A stretch of DNA of 64,000 nt from Actinomadura nitritigenes. Lineage in GTDB: Bacteria > Actinomycetota > Actinomycetes > Streptosporangiales > Streptosporangiaceae. The translations under genes were made by a program, and so were the position numbers. Within the stretch, counting starts at the first letter, position 1; each line of letters opens with the position of its first letter. Location: positions 248,001 to 312,000 of the forward strand of contig NZ_JAGEOK010000006.1 of NCBI RefSeq assembly GCF_017573545.1, in the 5' to 3' direction. Positions 35,796-44,204 of the stretch are shown here, piece by piece. Under the pieces are notes generated by a model. The model had not been told where the DNA came from. It did not search any database and saw only the letters and a program-made list of their open reading frames with translations.

Positions 35796-37277
35796 TCATG
35801 ACTCCGCTGCCTTCGCCTTTCCAGGGACGGCCAGGATGGGCAGGAGCGCGGCCATGAGGATCGCCGCCGTCCACCAGAAGGTCTCGGTGAAGGCGTTGGT
35901 GAGCAGCGTCGGGGTGTCGGCGGTGTGCTGGGACGCGGCCTCGGCGAGGTTGCCGCTGGCGCCGGGGACCTCGTGACGGATGGCGATCTGGAGGACGACG
36001 GCCATCACCGCGGTGCCGAACGAGCTGCCGACCCGAATCAGGATGTTGGCGCCCGTGGTCGCCGCGCCCACGGCCTCGCGGGGGAGTCCCTGGTAGCTCG
36101 CCGCCATCAGGGACGGGGCGATCATGCCGTGCCCGAGCCCGACGACGAACATCGCGCCCATGATGAAAGCCCGCCCCGTCGTGGGATCGAGCGTGGTCAG
36201 GCCGAGCGTGCCGATCAGGACGATCGCAGCGCCGCCCGCGGCGATCCAGTGGCCGCCGAACCGGTCGACCAGCCGTCCGGCCACCGACATGGTGATCATC
36301 GCGCCGGCGCCCATCGGGGCGAGCAGCCATCCCGAGTCCAGCGCGGACTCGCCCCGGACGATCCGGGCGAACAGCGGGATGAGGATCATCAGCCCGAACA
36401 CGGACGCGCTGTAGAGGAAGAACCCGCCGGTGGCGGTGGTGAAGGCACGGGTGCGCAGGAGGCGGAGTTCGATGAGCGCTCCTTCGCGCTTGCGGAGCGC
36501 GTGCAGGGCGAAGGCGATCACCAGGGCGGCGCCGGCGATGACGCTGGTGAGGAAGCGGGCGCCGGTGAGGCTGCTGCCGTTCCCGGCCTCGGACAGCCCG
36601 TACACGAGGGCGGCGAGCCCGGGCGACAGGAGGAGGATGCCGAGCACGTCGAGCCGCGCGTCCGCGTCGCGCTCGGTGTCGCGCGGCAGCATCCGGACGG
36701 CCGCCAGCAGCGCCGCGGCGCAGAGGGGGATGTTGACGTAGAACATCCAGCGCCAGCTCAGGTGGTCGACGATCGCGCCGCCGAGCAGCGGGCCGAGCAC
36801 CGGGGCGAGCATCGCGGGCACGGAGACGATGCTCATCACCCGTCCCATCCGGCTCGGCCCGGCCTCCCGGACGAGCATCGTCTGGCCGACGGGCATCAGC
36901 ATGCCGCCGCCCAGGCCCTGCAGGACCCGGAACACGATGAGCGACGGCACCGACCAGGCCAGCCCGCACAGCAGTGAGCCGCCGATGAACAGGCCGAGCG
37001 AGACCAGCCACATGGTCCGGGCCCCGAACCGCCGCACCGACCAGCCGGTCATCGGGATCGCCATGGACAGCGCCAGGGTGTAGCCCGTCACGACCCACTG
37101 GATGGTCGACAGCGAGGTGTCGAAGTCCTTGCCGAGCGCGGTGATCGCGACGTTGACGATCGTGCTGTCGAGCACCGTCATGACCACGCCGAGCACGACG
37201 ACGATCGCCAGGTTGCGCAGATGTGGATCGATGCCCGTCTCCGCCTCGGGCGGGGGTGCCTTCTGGGTCGCGATCAC
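35796..37277 (-). CDS. DHA2-family MFS drug exporter, TetR-controlled
   Basis: GTG 37277 follows GAGAGGACC; 493 residues. Motifs: 'VVMTVLDSTIVNVAITAL' (D1), 'TIQWVVTGYTLALSMAIP', 'GWSVRRFGARTMWLVSLGLF' (A-like) and 'MLAPVLGPLLGGAIVDHLSW' (motif C). Fourteen hydrophobic helices can be traced. Divergently transcribed from a TetR-family repressor gene whose start is 103 bases away, across the repeated operator at 37297-37366. This is the usual arrangement for drug-inducible efflux; the inducer is unknown. Confidence 0.93.
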   Translation of the reverse strand: MIATQKAPPPEAETGIDPHLRNLAIVVVLGVVMTVLDSTIVNVAITALGKDFDTSLSTIQWVVTGYTLALSMAIPMTGWSVRRFGARTMWLVSLGLFIGGSLLCGLAWSVPSLIVFRVLQGLGGGMLMPVGQTMLVREAGPSRMGRVMSIVSVPAMLAPVLGPLLGGAIVDHLSWRWMFYVNIPLCAAALLAAVRMLPRDTERDADARLDVLGILLLSPGLAALVYGLSEAGNGSSLTGARFLTSVIAGAALVIAFALHALRKREGALIELRLLRTRAFTTATGGFFLYSASVFGLMILIPLFARIVRGESALDSGWLLAPMGAGAMITMSVAGRLVDRFGGHWIAAGGAAIVLIGTLGLTTLDPTTGRAFIMGAMFVVGLGHGMIAPSLMAASYQGLPREAVGAATTGANILIRVGSSFGTAVMAVVLQIAIRHEVPGASGNLAEAASQHTADTPTLLTNAFTETFWWTAAILMAALLPILAVPGKAKAAES

Positions 37278-37296
37278 GATCGGTCCTCTCGTTTCC

Positions 37297-37366
37297 GTAC
37301 GCCGTATCGGTCACACCGTACACCGTCTCGATTGCTCTGTACACCGTATCGATACGCCGTAGCGGT
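37297..37366. promoter_or_regulatory. Repeated operator between exporter and TetR genes
   Basis: Four related direct repeats of GTAC(A/G)CCGTATCGAT type start at 37297, 37318, 37339 and 37352. The first three are exactly 21 bp apart (two helical turns). Between repeats 3 and 4 lies the perfect palindrome CGTATCGATACG (37345-37356). It covers the whole divergent promoter region. Confidence 0.7.
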
Positions 37367-37379
37367 TAGGATCGCTGGC

Positions 37380-38177
37380 GTGGCAGAGAGCAGTGAGCCG
37401 CCCGAGCGCGCAGAACGGGCCGCGAGGGGCGAGCGCGGAGAGCGGGCCGAGCGTCGCGAACGGACCCGTCCCAACGACATCTGGGCACGTCCGCGCGGTG
37501 GCCGGCGTCCGAAGCTGACGCGTGAGGCGATCGTCGACAAGGCCGTCGAGATCGCCGACGCCGAGGGGCTGGAGGCGGTCTCCATCCGCCGGGTCGCGAG
37601 CGAGCTCGGCGTGCGCGCCATGAGCCTCTACACGCACATCGAGGCGAAGGAGGACCTCCTCGACCTGATGTACGACGTGGTCGCCGTGGAGGTCCTGGTC
37701 GAGGACGGGCTGCCGGACGACTGGCGCGAGGCGATGATCGCGATCACGCGGAAGGAGCGCGCCGCCGGCCTCCGGCATCCCTGGATGTTCGAGCTGGCCG
37801 GCCGGTCGCCGCGGGTCGGGCCGAACGGGCTGCGGCACGCGGAGCAGTCGATGGCCGCCGCGGCCAGGCTCACCGACGACCCCGAGGAGATGCTGGCCAT
37901 CGTCACGACCGTCGACCACTACATGCTCGGTTTCGTCCTGCGTGAACAGCGGCTTCGCGAGATGGGGACGACGGCCTTGGGCGAGGCGCGGCAGAGCGTG
38001 CTGGAGCAGGCGTACATCGCCGAACTCCTGGAGAGCGGGCAGTTCCCGCACCTCAGGTCGGTCCTCGACACCGGGCTCTACAACCAGGAGGATTTCGACC
38101 TAGGGCTCAAATGGCTGCTCGACGGCATCGAACACGATCACCGAGGGAAGTGGCCCTCGACCAGCAGTCCGACGTAG
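37380..38177 (+). CDS. TetR-family transcriptional repressor (TetR_C tetracycline-type)
   Basis: GTG 37380 gives 265 residues. A charged Arg/Glu-rich lead of about 40 residues precedes the helix-turn-helix 'LTREAIVDKAVEIADAEG', 'VSIRRVASELGVRAMSLYTH'. The C-terminal region ('RHPWMFELAGRSPRVGPNG', 'TTVDHYMLGFVLREQRLREM') matches the TetR_C_1 ligand-binding class. It is divergent from the DHA2 exporter and almost certainly represses it, and probably itself, through the 37297-37366 repeats. The long charged N-terminal extension is unusual; internal starts are possible. Confidence 0.9.
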   Translation: MAESSEPPERAERAARGERGERAERRERTRPNDIWARPRGGRRPKLTREAIVDKAVEIADAEGLEAVSIRRVASELGVRAMSLYTHIEAKEDLLDLMYDVVAVEVLVEDGLPDDWREAMIAITRKERAAGLRHPWMFELAGRSPRVGPNGLRHAEQSMAAAARLTDDPEEMLAIVTTVDHYMLGFVLREQRLREMGTTALGEARQSVLEQAYIAELLESGQFPHLRSVLDTGLYNQEDFDLGLKWLLDGIEHDHRGKWPSTSSPT

Positions 38178-38221
38178 CGTAGGCGCCGGGGTACGTGCCG
38201 CTACGACGAGACGGGGTCCAG

Positions 38222-39748
38222 GTGCGGGCAGCGAGATACATCGGCGTGGCCATGGCGGCGACGCTGGCGGCGGCGACCGGGTGCAGCGGCGGCGACGGCG
38301 GCGGGGGCCGCGAGGCGACGGCCGCGACATCGCCGGGCACCGCGCCGTCCGGGCTCGGCGCCTTCTACGGCCAGAAGCTGGACTGGAAGAGCTGCGGCGG
38401 CGGGTTCCAGTGCGCCACCGCGCAGGTCCCGCTGGACTACGCGAAGCCGTCCGGCGAGAAGGTCGGCATCTCCATGATCCGGCTCCCCGCCCAGGACAAG
38501 TCCGCCCGGATCGGCTCGCTGTTCACCAACCCGGGCGGTCCGGGCGGTTCCGGTGTGGACTTCGTCCGCCAGGCCGCCTCGAGCTTCGGGGCCGACCTGC
38601 GCAAGCGCTTCGACATCGTCGGCTTCGACCCGCGCGGCGTGGGCGCCAGCGACCCCGTCCGCTGCAACACCGGGCCGCAGCTCGACGGCTTCTTCGCCGC
38701 CGACTCCTCGCCGGACGACAAGCAGGAGACCGACGCCTTCGCGGGGCTGAGCAAGCAGTTCGCGAACAACTGCAAGGGCAAGGCGTCCGCCGAGCTCCCC
38801 TACGTGGGCACGAAGGACGCCGCCCACGACATGGACATCCTCCGCGCCGCCGTAGGCGACTCCAAGTTCACCTACTACGGCGCGTCCTACGGCACCTACC
38901 TCGGCGCCATCTACGCGGAGGAGTTCCCGAAGAACGTCCGTGCCCTCGTACTGGACGGCGCCGTAGACCCCAAGGAGTCCGCGATCGGCACCCTGGTGGA
39001 GCAGTCCAAGGGGTTCGAGACGGCCTTCCGCGCGTTCGCCGAGGACTGCGTGAAGTCGGCCGGCTGCCCCCTGGGGACGTCCACGAGCGAGGCCGAGAAG
39101 AACCTCACCGCCTTCATGGCCAAGACCGACAAGACCCCGCTGGCCAACACGCGCGACTCGCGGAAGGTCACCGAGTCCCTCGCCGTCATGGGCATCGCCA
39201 CCGCCTTGTACCTCAAGGACTACTGGCCCCTCCTGCGCCAGGCCCTGAGCCAGGCCATGCAGCAGGGGAACGGGACGCTCCTCCTGGCGCTCGCCGACCA
39301 GATGGTCGAGCGCAAGCCGAACGGCACCTACAGCAACCAGACGGACGCCAACATGGCCGTCAACTGCATCGACAAGCCCAACCCGCCGACGCTCGCCGCG
39401 TATGGCCAGGCCGCCGACCAGGCCAAGAAGGCCGCCCCCCACTTCGGCCCCTTCGTCGTCTGGGGCGGGCTTCCCTGCATTTACTGGCCCGTCCAGCCGA
39501 AGCAGCAACCCCAGGCCGTGCATGCCAAGGGCGCCCCGCCCATCGTCGTCATCGGCACCCTCCGCGACCCCGCCACCCCGTACAAGTGGGCGCAGAGCCT
39601 CGCCAAGCAGCTCGACTCCGGCGTCCTCCTCTCCCTGGACGGCGACGGGCACACCGCCTACCTGCAGGGCAACGCCTGCATCACCAAGGCCACCGACACC
39701 TACCTGCTCACCACGGAGCCGCCGAAGAACGGGAAGCTCTGCCGCTGA
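38222..39748 (+). CDS. Secreted alpha/beta hydrolase, tripeptidyl-aminopeptidase-like lipoprotein
   Basis: I prefer GTG 38222 (after ACGGGG); GTG 38195 is an alternative. About 508 residues. The signal peptide ends in a lipobox ATGC (Cys21). The mature enzyme has 'LFTNPGGPGGSGVDFV' (oxyanion-hole HGGPG type), 'FDIVGFDPRGVGASDPVRC', the nucleophile motif GASYG (Ser222) and an Asp-containing 'VIGTLRDPATPYKWA' with a late 'DGDGHTAY' His. A TAP-like C-terminal domain is present. These proteins release tripeptides or hydrolyse esters outside the cell; substrate unknown. Monocistronic. Confidence 0.88.
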   Translation: MRAARYIGVAMAATLAAATGCSGGDGGGGREATAATSPGTAPSGLGAFYGQKLDWKSCGGGFQCATAQVPLDYAKPSGEKVGISMIRLPAQDKSARIGSLFTNPGGPGGSGVDFVRQAASSFGADLRKRFDIVGFDPRGVGASDPVRCNTGPQLDGFFAADSSPDDKQETDAFAGLSKQFANNCKGKASAELPYVGTKDAAHDMDILRAAVGDSKFTYYGASYGTYLGAIYAEEFPKNVRALVLDGAVDPKESAIGTLVEQSKGFETAFRAFAEDCVKSAGCPLGTSTSEAEKNLTAFMAKTDKTPLANTRDSRKVTESLAVMGIATALYLKDYWPLLRQALSQAMQQGNGTLLLALADQMVERKPNGTYSNQTDANMAVNCIDKPNPPTLAAYGQAADQAKKAAPHFGPFVVWGGLPCIYWPVQPKQQPQAVHAKGAPPIVVIGTLRDPATPYKWAQSLAKQLDSGVLLSLDGDGHTAYLQGNACITKATDTYLLTTEPPKNGKLCR

Positions 39749-39830
39749 CCGGGGCCGTGCCGCGGATTAACCAGTGCACATCCACCCCCGCGGACCCGGT
39801 AGACTGCATCCAGCCGTGTTCGCACGGCGC

Positions 39831-39906
39831 GCCGCCTTAGCTCAGTCGGCAGAGCGATTCACTCGTAATGAATAGGTCATCGGTTCGATTCCGATAGGCG
39901 GCTCCA
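39831..39906 (+). tRNA. tRNA-Thr (anticodon CGU)
   Basis: The 76-nt sequence folds fully. Acceptor stem GCCGCCT/AGGCGGC, D-arm AGCTCAGTCGGCAGAGC, anticodon stem ATTCA/TGAAT with loop CTCGTAA (anticodon CGT), T-arm TCGGTTCGATTCCGA, discriminator T, encoded CCA. Confidence 0.97.
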
Positions 39907-39911
39907 TCTCG

Positions 39912-39943
39912 AAGGCCCCTTCCGATCACTCGGAAGGGGCCTT
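39912..39943 (+). terminator. Terminator of tRNA-Thr
   Basis: A perfect 14-bp stem (AAGGCCCCTTCCGA with TCGGAAGGGGCCTT) has a 4-nt loop and ends in TTT. It starts five bases after the tRNA. Confidence 0.85.
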
Positions 39944-40170
39944 TCGCTAACGGGCCTGCTAACAGCAGCGTCCATACCGCTTCGTTCATGACCCGCGGCT
40001 AGATGTCGCCCACTGGACGGGCACACTGTGCGAGCTCACGCGTTGCTTGGTCCATGACTGTCTGGGACGGTGGACTGATCGACTCATCCGGCTCCGTACG
40101 CGGCATCGTCCGCAAGGTCTGGCGGACGATGCCGGTCCGAAGCCGTCGCCGTACCGATTCGAGGGCCTAC

Positions 40171-40767
40171 GTGTGGCAAGAGCTGGACGCTGCTGTAGCC
40201 GCGAAGCTGTCCGTGGTCTCTGTCGAAGAACGCACCGTCTTTGCCGCCGGGGTCGCCGAGCGGCTGTTGCAGGCCCACGAAGCGCTGCCGGCCGAAGACC
40301 AGTCTGAGTTCACCCTTGGACTGCGGCCGCAGCTGAACGCGGTGTGGGACGGAGCCCTCGGCGACCAGACCGCTTTCCAGGCGATCAAGCAGGCGCTCGG
40401 CACCTACTATCTGAGCGAGTTCTGCCACAACGATGGGCAGAACGGCCCCGGGGACGCAGACGAGCCTGCGGCGGCCGCCGTGCTGTACGCGGCGGAGGCC
40501 TACATGCACGGCTGCGTTGACTTCGCGGTCATTGTCAGCGGGCGTGCCGTCGAAGCCGTGGACGAACTCCTCAACGAGGACGACGGCTTCACCGGTGACC
40601 CGAACGAAGTCCTCGCCGACGAACTACGCCGCCAGCTCAGGGACCTAGACCTGATCTCCACGTACTCGGGAGAGCTTCGTAGCGCACAACTGGGCCTGAC
40701 CGTCGACACCACGGCCCGGTTGAACGAGACCCTCCGTCCACTGTTGTCCCGCGCGTACGACCGGTGA
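40171..40767 (+). CDS. DUF416-like protein (YjaG family resemblance)
   Basis: GTG 40171 after GAGGG gives 198 residues; longer upstream frames look non-coding. The pattern 'VFAAGVAERLLQAHEALP', 'LRPQLNAVWDGAL', 'AAVLYAAEAYMHGCVDFAV' and 'RDLDLISTYSGELRSAQLGL' resembles DUF416/YjaG, a small all-helical family of unknown function, some members of which sit in toxin-immunity or phage-related loci. Codon use is less GC3-biased than the neighbourhood. It lies just after tRNA-Thr, a common integration site, so acquisition by transfer is plausible. Confidence 0.5.
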   Translation: MWQELDAAVAAKLSVVSVEERTVFAAGVAERLLQAHEALPAEDQSEFTLGLRPQLNAVWDGALGDQTAFQAIKQALGTYYLSEFCHNDGQNGPGDADEPAAAAVLYAAEAYMHGCVDFAVIVSGRAVEAVDELLNEDDGFTGDPNEVLADELRRQLRDLDLISTYSGELRSAQLGLTVDTTARLNETLRPLLSRAYDR

Positions 40768-40894
40768 TGTCCGTCGGAGTTCTGTGGCTTGCCGGGCTTT
40801 GAACCGGGCGATCGGTAGACGGTGGTTCGGGGGCCCTCGGCGATGACGGCTTGGCGACGGCGTGCATCCCCCATCTGCCGGTATCGTCCCCTCC

Positions 40895-41491
40895 GTGGAC
40901 GATGCGGGGATCGAGGTCTTTGAAGCGAACGAATCGAGCACCTGCCGCCGGGTGACTCTTCGCCACCTCGCCAGCCGTGACCAAGACGAGTTCCTCGCCT
41001 TGGTGCACGCCAGCGCGGATCTGCATCACCCATGGGTGTCCCTGCCGTCCACGCCAGAGCAGTACCAGGCTTACCTCGCGCGGTACGCGCAGCCAGACGA
41101 AGAGTCCGTGCTGATCTGCGCGCGCGGCAGTGGGGCCATCGCCGGCGTGGTCAACATCAACAGCATCATTCGGGGACGGTTCCAGTCAGGGTCCATCGCC
41201 TACGCCGCCTTTGCTCCCACTGCCGGCAAGGGCTACATGACCGAAGGGCTCACGCTGGTGGTGCGCTACGCCTTCGAGCAATTGCGGCTTCACCGGCTCG
41301 AAGCGCAGATCCAGCCCGGCAACCACGCCTCTCTCAAGCTGGTCCGACGAGTCGGCTTCCGTCATGAGGGCTGCTCGCCCGAGCTCCTGTACATCGATGG
41401 CGCCTGGCGGGACCACGAAAGATGGGCGATCACCAACACCATGATCGACATCACGCCGACACCTCCGCACCCGACGCTGCCGGAGCGCTAG
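40895..41491 (+). CDS. RimJ/RimL-type GNAT N-acetyltransferase
   Basis: GTG 40895 (or GTG 40862) gives 198 residues. The GNAT core is evident: 'RRVTLRHLASRDQDEFLALV', 'GVVNINSIIRGRFQSGSIAY', the acetyl-CoA loop 'GKGYMTEGLTLVVRYAFEQL', and 'LEAQIQPGNHASLKLVRRVG' followed by 'FRHEGCSPELLYIDGAWRDH', all typical of RimJ/RimL-like enzymes that acetylate ribosomal protein N-termini or antibiotics. Like the preceding gene its composition is less GC-biased than the surroundings. Confidence 0.85.
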   Translation: MDDAGIEVFEANESSTCRRVTLRHLASRDQDEFLALVHASADLHHPWVSLPSTPEQYQAYLARYAQPDEESVLICARGSGAIAGVVNINSIIRGRFQSGSIAYAAFAPTAGKGYMTEGLTLVVRYAFEQLRLHRLEAQIQPGNHASLKLVRRVGFRHEGCSPELLYIDGAWRDHERWAITNTMIDITPTPPHPTLPER

Positions 41492-41588
41492 AGCGCCGGG
41501 CCGCCGGGCCGCCGGGGCGAACTTCGAAGCTAGGCGTCCGGCCGTCGTCTCCCGTTCGCACCGCTGCCGGCTGTTCGGCTGCGAGCCC

Positions 41589-43940
41589 TCACTCGTCGGC
41601 GCCGCCGTCTGCGGAAGGACGCTTCGCCGCCTCGCTCCGCCCTCTCTCCGTGCCGCGCTGGAACGCCGAGATCACCGTGCGGACCTGCTCAGGACTCCGG
41701 CCCTCGAGCGGGTCGGGCTCATCGACCGCGGCCGGTGACTCCTCCTGGAGTTCAGGAGCGAGACTCGTGCCGGGATTGCGGACCGGTAGTCCGCCCGGGG
41801 TGGTCACTTCGACGGGCGACTCGGCGACAGGTGCGCGGGCCTCGTCGACGTCGTCGGCGCCCGCGTCGGCCTCGTTCTCCTCGTCGGGCGCAATGCCGTT
41901 GTCGGAGCTGTGGACCGCCTTCAGGGCGCGCTCGGGCGGAGCCTCGAGCACTCCGACCGCTGCGCCGGGGGCCGAGCTTCCGCCGGCGGTGGCGACCGCG
42001 ACCGGGGTGGCCGCCGTGCCGGTCTTGGCGACGGGCCTGGGCGGCGGATCGGTGATCAGGCTGTTCGGCAGCAGCACCACGGCGTCCGCGCCGCGGTACG
42101 CATTGCTCTGGACCGTCACCTTGACTCCGTGCGCGCGGGCCCGCTGCGCGACGATGTAGAAGCCGATCCTCACCTTGCCCTCGGGGCTGAGCGCCGAGTC
42201 CCACACCTCGGGCGCTTCGGCGAAGAACGCGTTGTGCCGGGCGATCTCTTCTTCGGAGAATCCGTACCCGCGGTCCTGCACGACGACCGCCACACCGTGC
42301 GCGACCTGAGTGGTCTCGACCTCCACGACCTTGTCGGAGAACATGAGCGCGTTGTCGATGAGCTCGGCGATGATCGTGACGACGTCCTCGAAGGCGTATC
42401 CGACGAGTCCGTAGTCCTGGTAGGTGCCCAACCGCACGCGCTCGTAGGCGTGCGTCTGCCCGATGGCATCGCGCAGCAGCTCATAGAGCGAGACCGGCCT
42501 CGTGCCCCCGGAGCGCAGGGCGCGCTTCTCTCCGATGTAGCCGATGTTCCGGGCGTTCTTGAGCGCTCGGACGACGATGGCGTCCAGTCTGAACAGCCGT
42601 TGGAGCTCTTCGTCGTTGATGTCGCGGCGCTTCTCCATCTCGGTGATGAGATCGAGAAGCTGGGTCATGAGGGAGTAGGTGCGGTCGCCCAGGTCGCGGA
42701 TGATGCGGCGGCTGGCGGCTCGCGTGGCGGCCTCCGCCCTGGTGGCCGCCACCAGCTGCCGCACCGTGCGGTTGAAGGTCTGCCCGATCTGGCCGATCTC
42801 GTCGGCGCCGAACTCGATGGGGCGCACGTCGGCGTGCTTGCCCTCGCCGATCAGCCGCAGCTGGCCGGGCAGCTCCGCCTCGCCCTCCTGGACCGCCGCG
42901 AGCAGGCGCTTGAGTCCTCTGTCCAGCTTCCGCGTCGCGATGAAACCCGTGACGATGGCGGCGATGAGGGCCGCGCCGCCCAGCAGGGCCACGCCCGCCC
43001 ACTTGGCCAGGACCTGGTAACCGAGCGCGGTGCCCTTGTCGACGACCTCGTTGCCGCCGATGTCGACCGTCCGGTCCATGGCCGTCAGAACCGGTTGCGT
43101 GGCCGCCTGCCACTGCACGGGCGTGACGGCCGCCCGCCCCTGGTGCCGAGGCTGCTGCGCCTGCTGCTCGAGTCGCTGGAGGACCGAGTAGGCGGTGCCC
43201 TTCTGCAGTTCCTGCAGGCGGCGTCGGTCGGCGTCGGGAAGCTGCGCGGCGGCGTCCTGCTCGGCCTGTGTCCGAAGCGCGACCGTCTGCGCGAACTTGA
43301 CGTACTCACCTGTCCCGAAGCGACCGTCCGCCAGCACACCCGCCAGGAAGGCGTCCTCGCGCGACAGCATCTCGCGGGCGCGGGTCAGCGCGATGAGGGC
43401 CCGACCGTCGGCCGAGATGTCCGGGTCGTCCAGTTCGGCGTTGACGCTGACGATCTGGAAGCCGGCGTCGATCGCGGTGTTGAACCCCTTGGCCGCGGCG
43501 TCGCGGGTGATGGTTCCGCTGCTGATCGCCGCGCGCAGGGAGGGCAGGTTGCTGAGCTGGGCGCTGGTCGCCGCGACGGCACGGCGGATCTTGCTGCCGG
43601 GCGCATCCTTCGCGGTGCGCCGCCACTCCGCGATGACCTGGTCGGTGTGGGCACGCTGCTGCCGCAGGTCGGCGGCGCTGAGCCCGTGCTTCCGTCCGCC
43701 CAGGTAGACGAGGGAGGCGCGCCGCTCGCCCTGCAGGGTCGTGATCAGCGTCTTGGTCGGACGGCCCGCGGTGTTGTCGATCTTGCTGGTCTGGAGCAGG
43801 TTGTAGCCCTCGGTCGAGGTGGCCCAGAAGCTGAAGACCCAGAGCGCGACGAGGAGGAACAGCATCAGGGCGATCCGCGATTTCAGCCGGATCTGGCGGT
43901 CACGACCCTGCCTTCGGAAAGGCCAAATACGCGGACGCAT
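41589..43940 (-). CDS. NIT-domain sensor histidine kinase (CvnA-like), missing the usual dimerisation histidine
   Basis: ATG 43940 is preceded by GAGGAACTTC; the frame also allows GTG 43967. 783 residues: helix 1 (SRIALMLFLLVALWVFSFW), a helical extracellular NIT sensing domain (about 50-310), helix 2 ('VALLGGAALIAAIVTGFIA'), HAMP-like linker, then 'DLGDRTYSLMTQLLDLITEM' and an HATPase domain with N-box 'IAELIDNALMFSD' and 'VVVQDRGYGFSEEEI'. Relatives carry LFRLDHLATR at the helix before the ATPase; here it is LFRLDAIVVR, so the histidine is absent. A Pro/Glu-rich tail follows. These are the first genes of conservons, but the B-D partners are not next to it. Confidence 0.85.
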   Translation of the reverse strand: MRPRIWPFRRQGRDRQIRLKSRIALMLFLLVALWVFSFWATSTEGYNLLQTSKIDNTAGRPTKTLITTLQGERRASLVYLGGRKHGLSAADLRQQRAHTDQVIAEWRRTAKDAPGSKIRRAVAATSAQLSNLPSLRAAISSGTITRDAAAKGFNTAIDAGFQIVSVNAELDDPDISADGRALIALTRAREMLSREDAFLAGVLADGRFGTGEYVKFAQTVALRTQAEQDAAAQLPDADRRRLQELQKGTAYSVLQRLEQQAQQPRHQGRAAVTPVQWQAATQPVLTAMDRTVDIGGNEVVDKGTALGYQVLAKWAGVALLGGAALIAAIVTGFIATRKLDRGLKRLLAAVQEGEAELPGQLRLIGEGKHADVRPIEFGADEIGQIGQTFNRTVRQLVAATRAEAATRAASRRIIRDLGDRTYSLMTQLLDLITEMEKRRDINDEELQRLFRLDAIVVRALKNARNIGYIGEKRALRSGGTRPVSLYELLRDAIGQTHAYERVRLGTYQDYGLVGYAFEDVVTIIAELIDNALMFSDKVVEVETTQVAHGVAVVVQDRGYGFSEEEIARHNAFFAEAPEVWDSALSPEGKVRIGFYIVAQRARAHGVKVTVQSNAYRGADAVVLLPNSLITDPPPRPVAKTGTAATPVAVATAGGSSAPGAAVGVLEAPPERALKAVHSSDNGIAPDEENEADAGADDVDEARAPVAESPVEVTTPGGLPVRNPGTSLAPELQEESPAAVDEPDPLEGRSPEQVRTVISAFQRGTERGRSEAAKRPSADGGADE

Positions 43941-43967
43941 GAAGTTCCTCATAAGACCGGTGAGCAC

Positions 43968-44204
43968 GGGGTAGGCCGCCCGAGCGGGGGGTGACCCCGT
44001 GGCCTCCCGATCGTGGGGAGGCCGGTGCCGTCTCGTCGGGCCGCCGATTACACAGAGGCACCCTAATGACTTCGGAGCACCTAAGCGAGGCGAATCGGCC
44101 TCTCGGCTTCTTGCCCCATCGCGCGCAGGGGCGGCCTCTCGAGGCGTCAGCCGGTTGTGCTATATGGCGACCCTGCCGATCGTCTCGGTGGAGATGGCGG
44201 AGGC
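43968..44204. other. Spacer between terpene synthase and kinase genes
   Basis: 237 bases with no credible gene. It contains the likely promoter region of the kinase gene. Nothing palindromic stood out. Confidence 0.4.
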
